DNA of 64,000 bases from NCBI GenBank assembly GCA_964403415.1, contig CAYOFF010000001.1:372001-436000 (forward strand), read 5' to 3'. The DNA comes from CAYOFF01 sp964403415. Its GTDB lineage: Bacteria > Patescibacteriota > Gracilibacteria > Absconditabacterales > Absconditicoccaceae. Below, one piece after another: positions 63,087 to 64,000 of this stretch. Position 1 is the stretch's first letter; every line of letters starts with the position of its first letter. A model generated the notes under the pieces. It made no database searches, had not been told where the DNA came from, and saw nothing but the letters and a program-made list of their open reading frames with translations. The position numbers and the translations under genes are program-made.

Positions 63087-64000
63087 CTATTTTTTCTTGT
63101 ATGTTTCCCCTTCTTGGACTTTTTCGTAGCCGAGTTGGCCACATGCTCCTTTGACTTCTCTCCCTAGCGTGTCTCTTACTGTTACGGTGACGTCGTATCA
63201 TTCGACAATTTTCTTGAAGGCAAGAATTACATCGTAGTCACTGGTGATAAGCTCTGGCATGGCAGGATTTTCGTTGTAGGGGATGAGATTGACATGGGCG
63301 TTTCTGGGGCGGAGAAGTTTTCAGAGCTGATGAGCTATCTCTGGAGTATCTGTTTTGTCTTTGATCATGATGTATTCGTAGAATACTCTATTATCGAGCG
63401 CATCAGTATATGCGTCTATTGTCTGCATGAGCTCATCGAGCGGTCGGCGCTTCGCAATCATAGGAATAAGCTCTTCGCGAAGCGCCTGATTTGGCGCATG
63501 TAGCGACAATGCGAGCCTCACATCAATATTGTCTTCGACAAGCTTTTTGATGGCTGAGGCAACGCCAGATGTGGAAATCGTTATATGCCTTTTTGAGAGA
63601 TTGAGTGTGTTTTGGTCAAGCATTACTTCTATGGCGTGTTTCATATTGTCGTAATTGAGTAGTGGTTCTCACATACCCATAAATACGACGTTTCTGACTC
63701 TTTGTCGGGTGCCGTCTTCTTTTTTGCCAAACTTACTTTTAATGAAATTATTAGCATAGGTAATTTGCATAAGCATCTCTGTTCGATCGAGATTTTTTTT
63801 GAATCCTAGCTTGCCAGTAACACAAAAAATACATCCTACGGCGCATCCTACTTGGGATGAGATACACACCGTGATGCGGTTTAGTGTATGTGTTTCAGGT
63901 GAAATGTCTGCATCGGTCCATGATCTGAGAATTTTACGTTGACTGTGTTCGGTATCGTCTTTCTGATGCCGATGGTACATCAATACGGTCTCGATCATGT
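63087..64000 (-). CDS. rlmN: 23S rRNA / tRNA adenine-C2 methyltransferase RlmN (5' end outside window)
   Basis: 304 codons are present; the N-terminal ~100 residues lie beyond the right edge. IETVLMYH, SSQVGCAVGCIFCVTGKLGF (radical-SAM cysteines in CAVGCIFC), VFMGMGEPLLNYDN, RHITISTSGV, LALSLHAPN and NLIPYNENP all match RlmN. It methylates A2503 of 23S rRNA and A37 of some tRNAs. UGA codes the GEPLLN glycine and one near PEIAHQLG. The C-terminal cysteine that takes part in catalysis is seen in KGACGQLG. Confidence 0.95.

Noticed and set aside
1..64000. Widespread pseudogenes or frameshifts
   Set aside because: Most gene breaks are at UGA. Reading UGA as Gly restores full-length, conserved proteins, so the breaks are not decay.

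Overview
The window reads as a bacterial chromosome segment that uses genetic code 25, in which UGA means glycine and only UAA and UAG stop translation. Read with the standard code, nearly every gene breaks into pieces. Read with UGA as Gly, about 64 full-length genes appear, and the UGA codons fall on invariant glycines of universal families: GNSGGP of HtrA, CGGTHV of the AlaRS editing domain, YEEGG and FGARPL of ClpC, TFGKGS of the S41 protease. This code is known from the Patescibacteria/CPR lineages Absconditabacteria (SR1) and Gracilibacteria (BD1-5), so the organism is very probably one of these. The dense packing, short overlaps, many small membrane or surface proteins and lack of biosynthetic pathways fit that assignment.

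Layout. 1-6.4 kb: an EnvC-like murein hydrolase/activator, four tandem VirB2/TrbC-like pilin paralogues and a PBP2/FtsI transpeptidase. 6.5-12.8 kb: a DsbA-like protein, tRNA-Leu(CAA), ssb, signal peptidase I, a small heat-shock protein, an M23 peptidase, dprA and pyrH. 12.8-18.8 kb: a large calcium-binding/PKD surface protein, a solute-binding-like protein, a thioredoxin-like lipoprotein and two small genes. 18.8-29.5 kb: HtrA, bL9, a HIT protein, the CCA-adding enzyme, a WecA/MraY-type transferase, a DciA-like protein, a DsbB homologue, HolA, two unknown proteins and an amidase-like protein. 29.6-37 kb: YchF, a PH-like membrane protein, a SanA-like protein, HflX, RsuA and ClpC. 37-49 kb, mostly on the minus strand: a proline-dehydrogenase-like protein, an ABC exporter, FtsK, RsmG, an EamA transporter, a MIP18 protein, a run of unknown membrane proteins and PNPase. 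49.3-64 kb: a PKD-domain membrane protein, HolB, RnpA, an AI-2E/PerM transporter, a racemase-like protein, an AlaRS editing fragment, TPR and PSP1 proteins, a YraN-like protein, an S41 protease, a Trm11-like methylase, a DUF2461 protein and RlmN, which runs off the end.

Themes. Many genes concern the cell envelope and surface: two M23 proteins with the same HxH-to-HxD change, pilin-like proteins, SLH-like and PKD proteins, proteases and a disulfide module. The genes look suited to attachment to, and remodelling near, a host or prey cell, but that is inference. Housekeeping genes (replication clamp loader, translation GTPases, rRNA modification, RNA turnover) are intact. Both plus- and minus-strand genes are G/T-rich when read along the plus strand, suggesting that it is the leading strand. 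No CRISPR array, phage, transposase or rRNA gene was seen.
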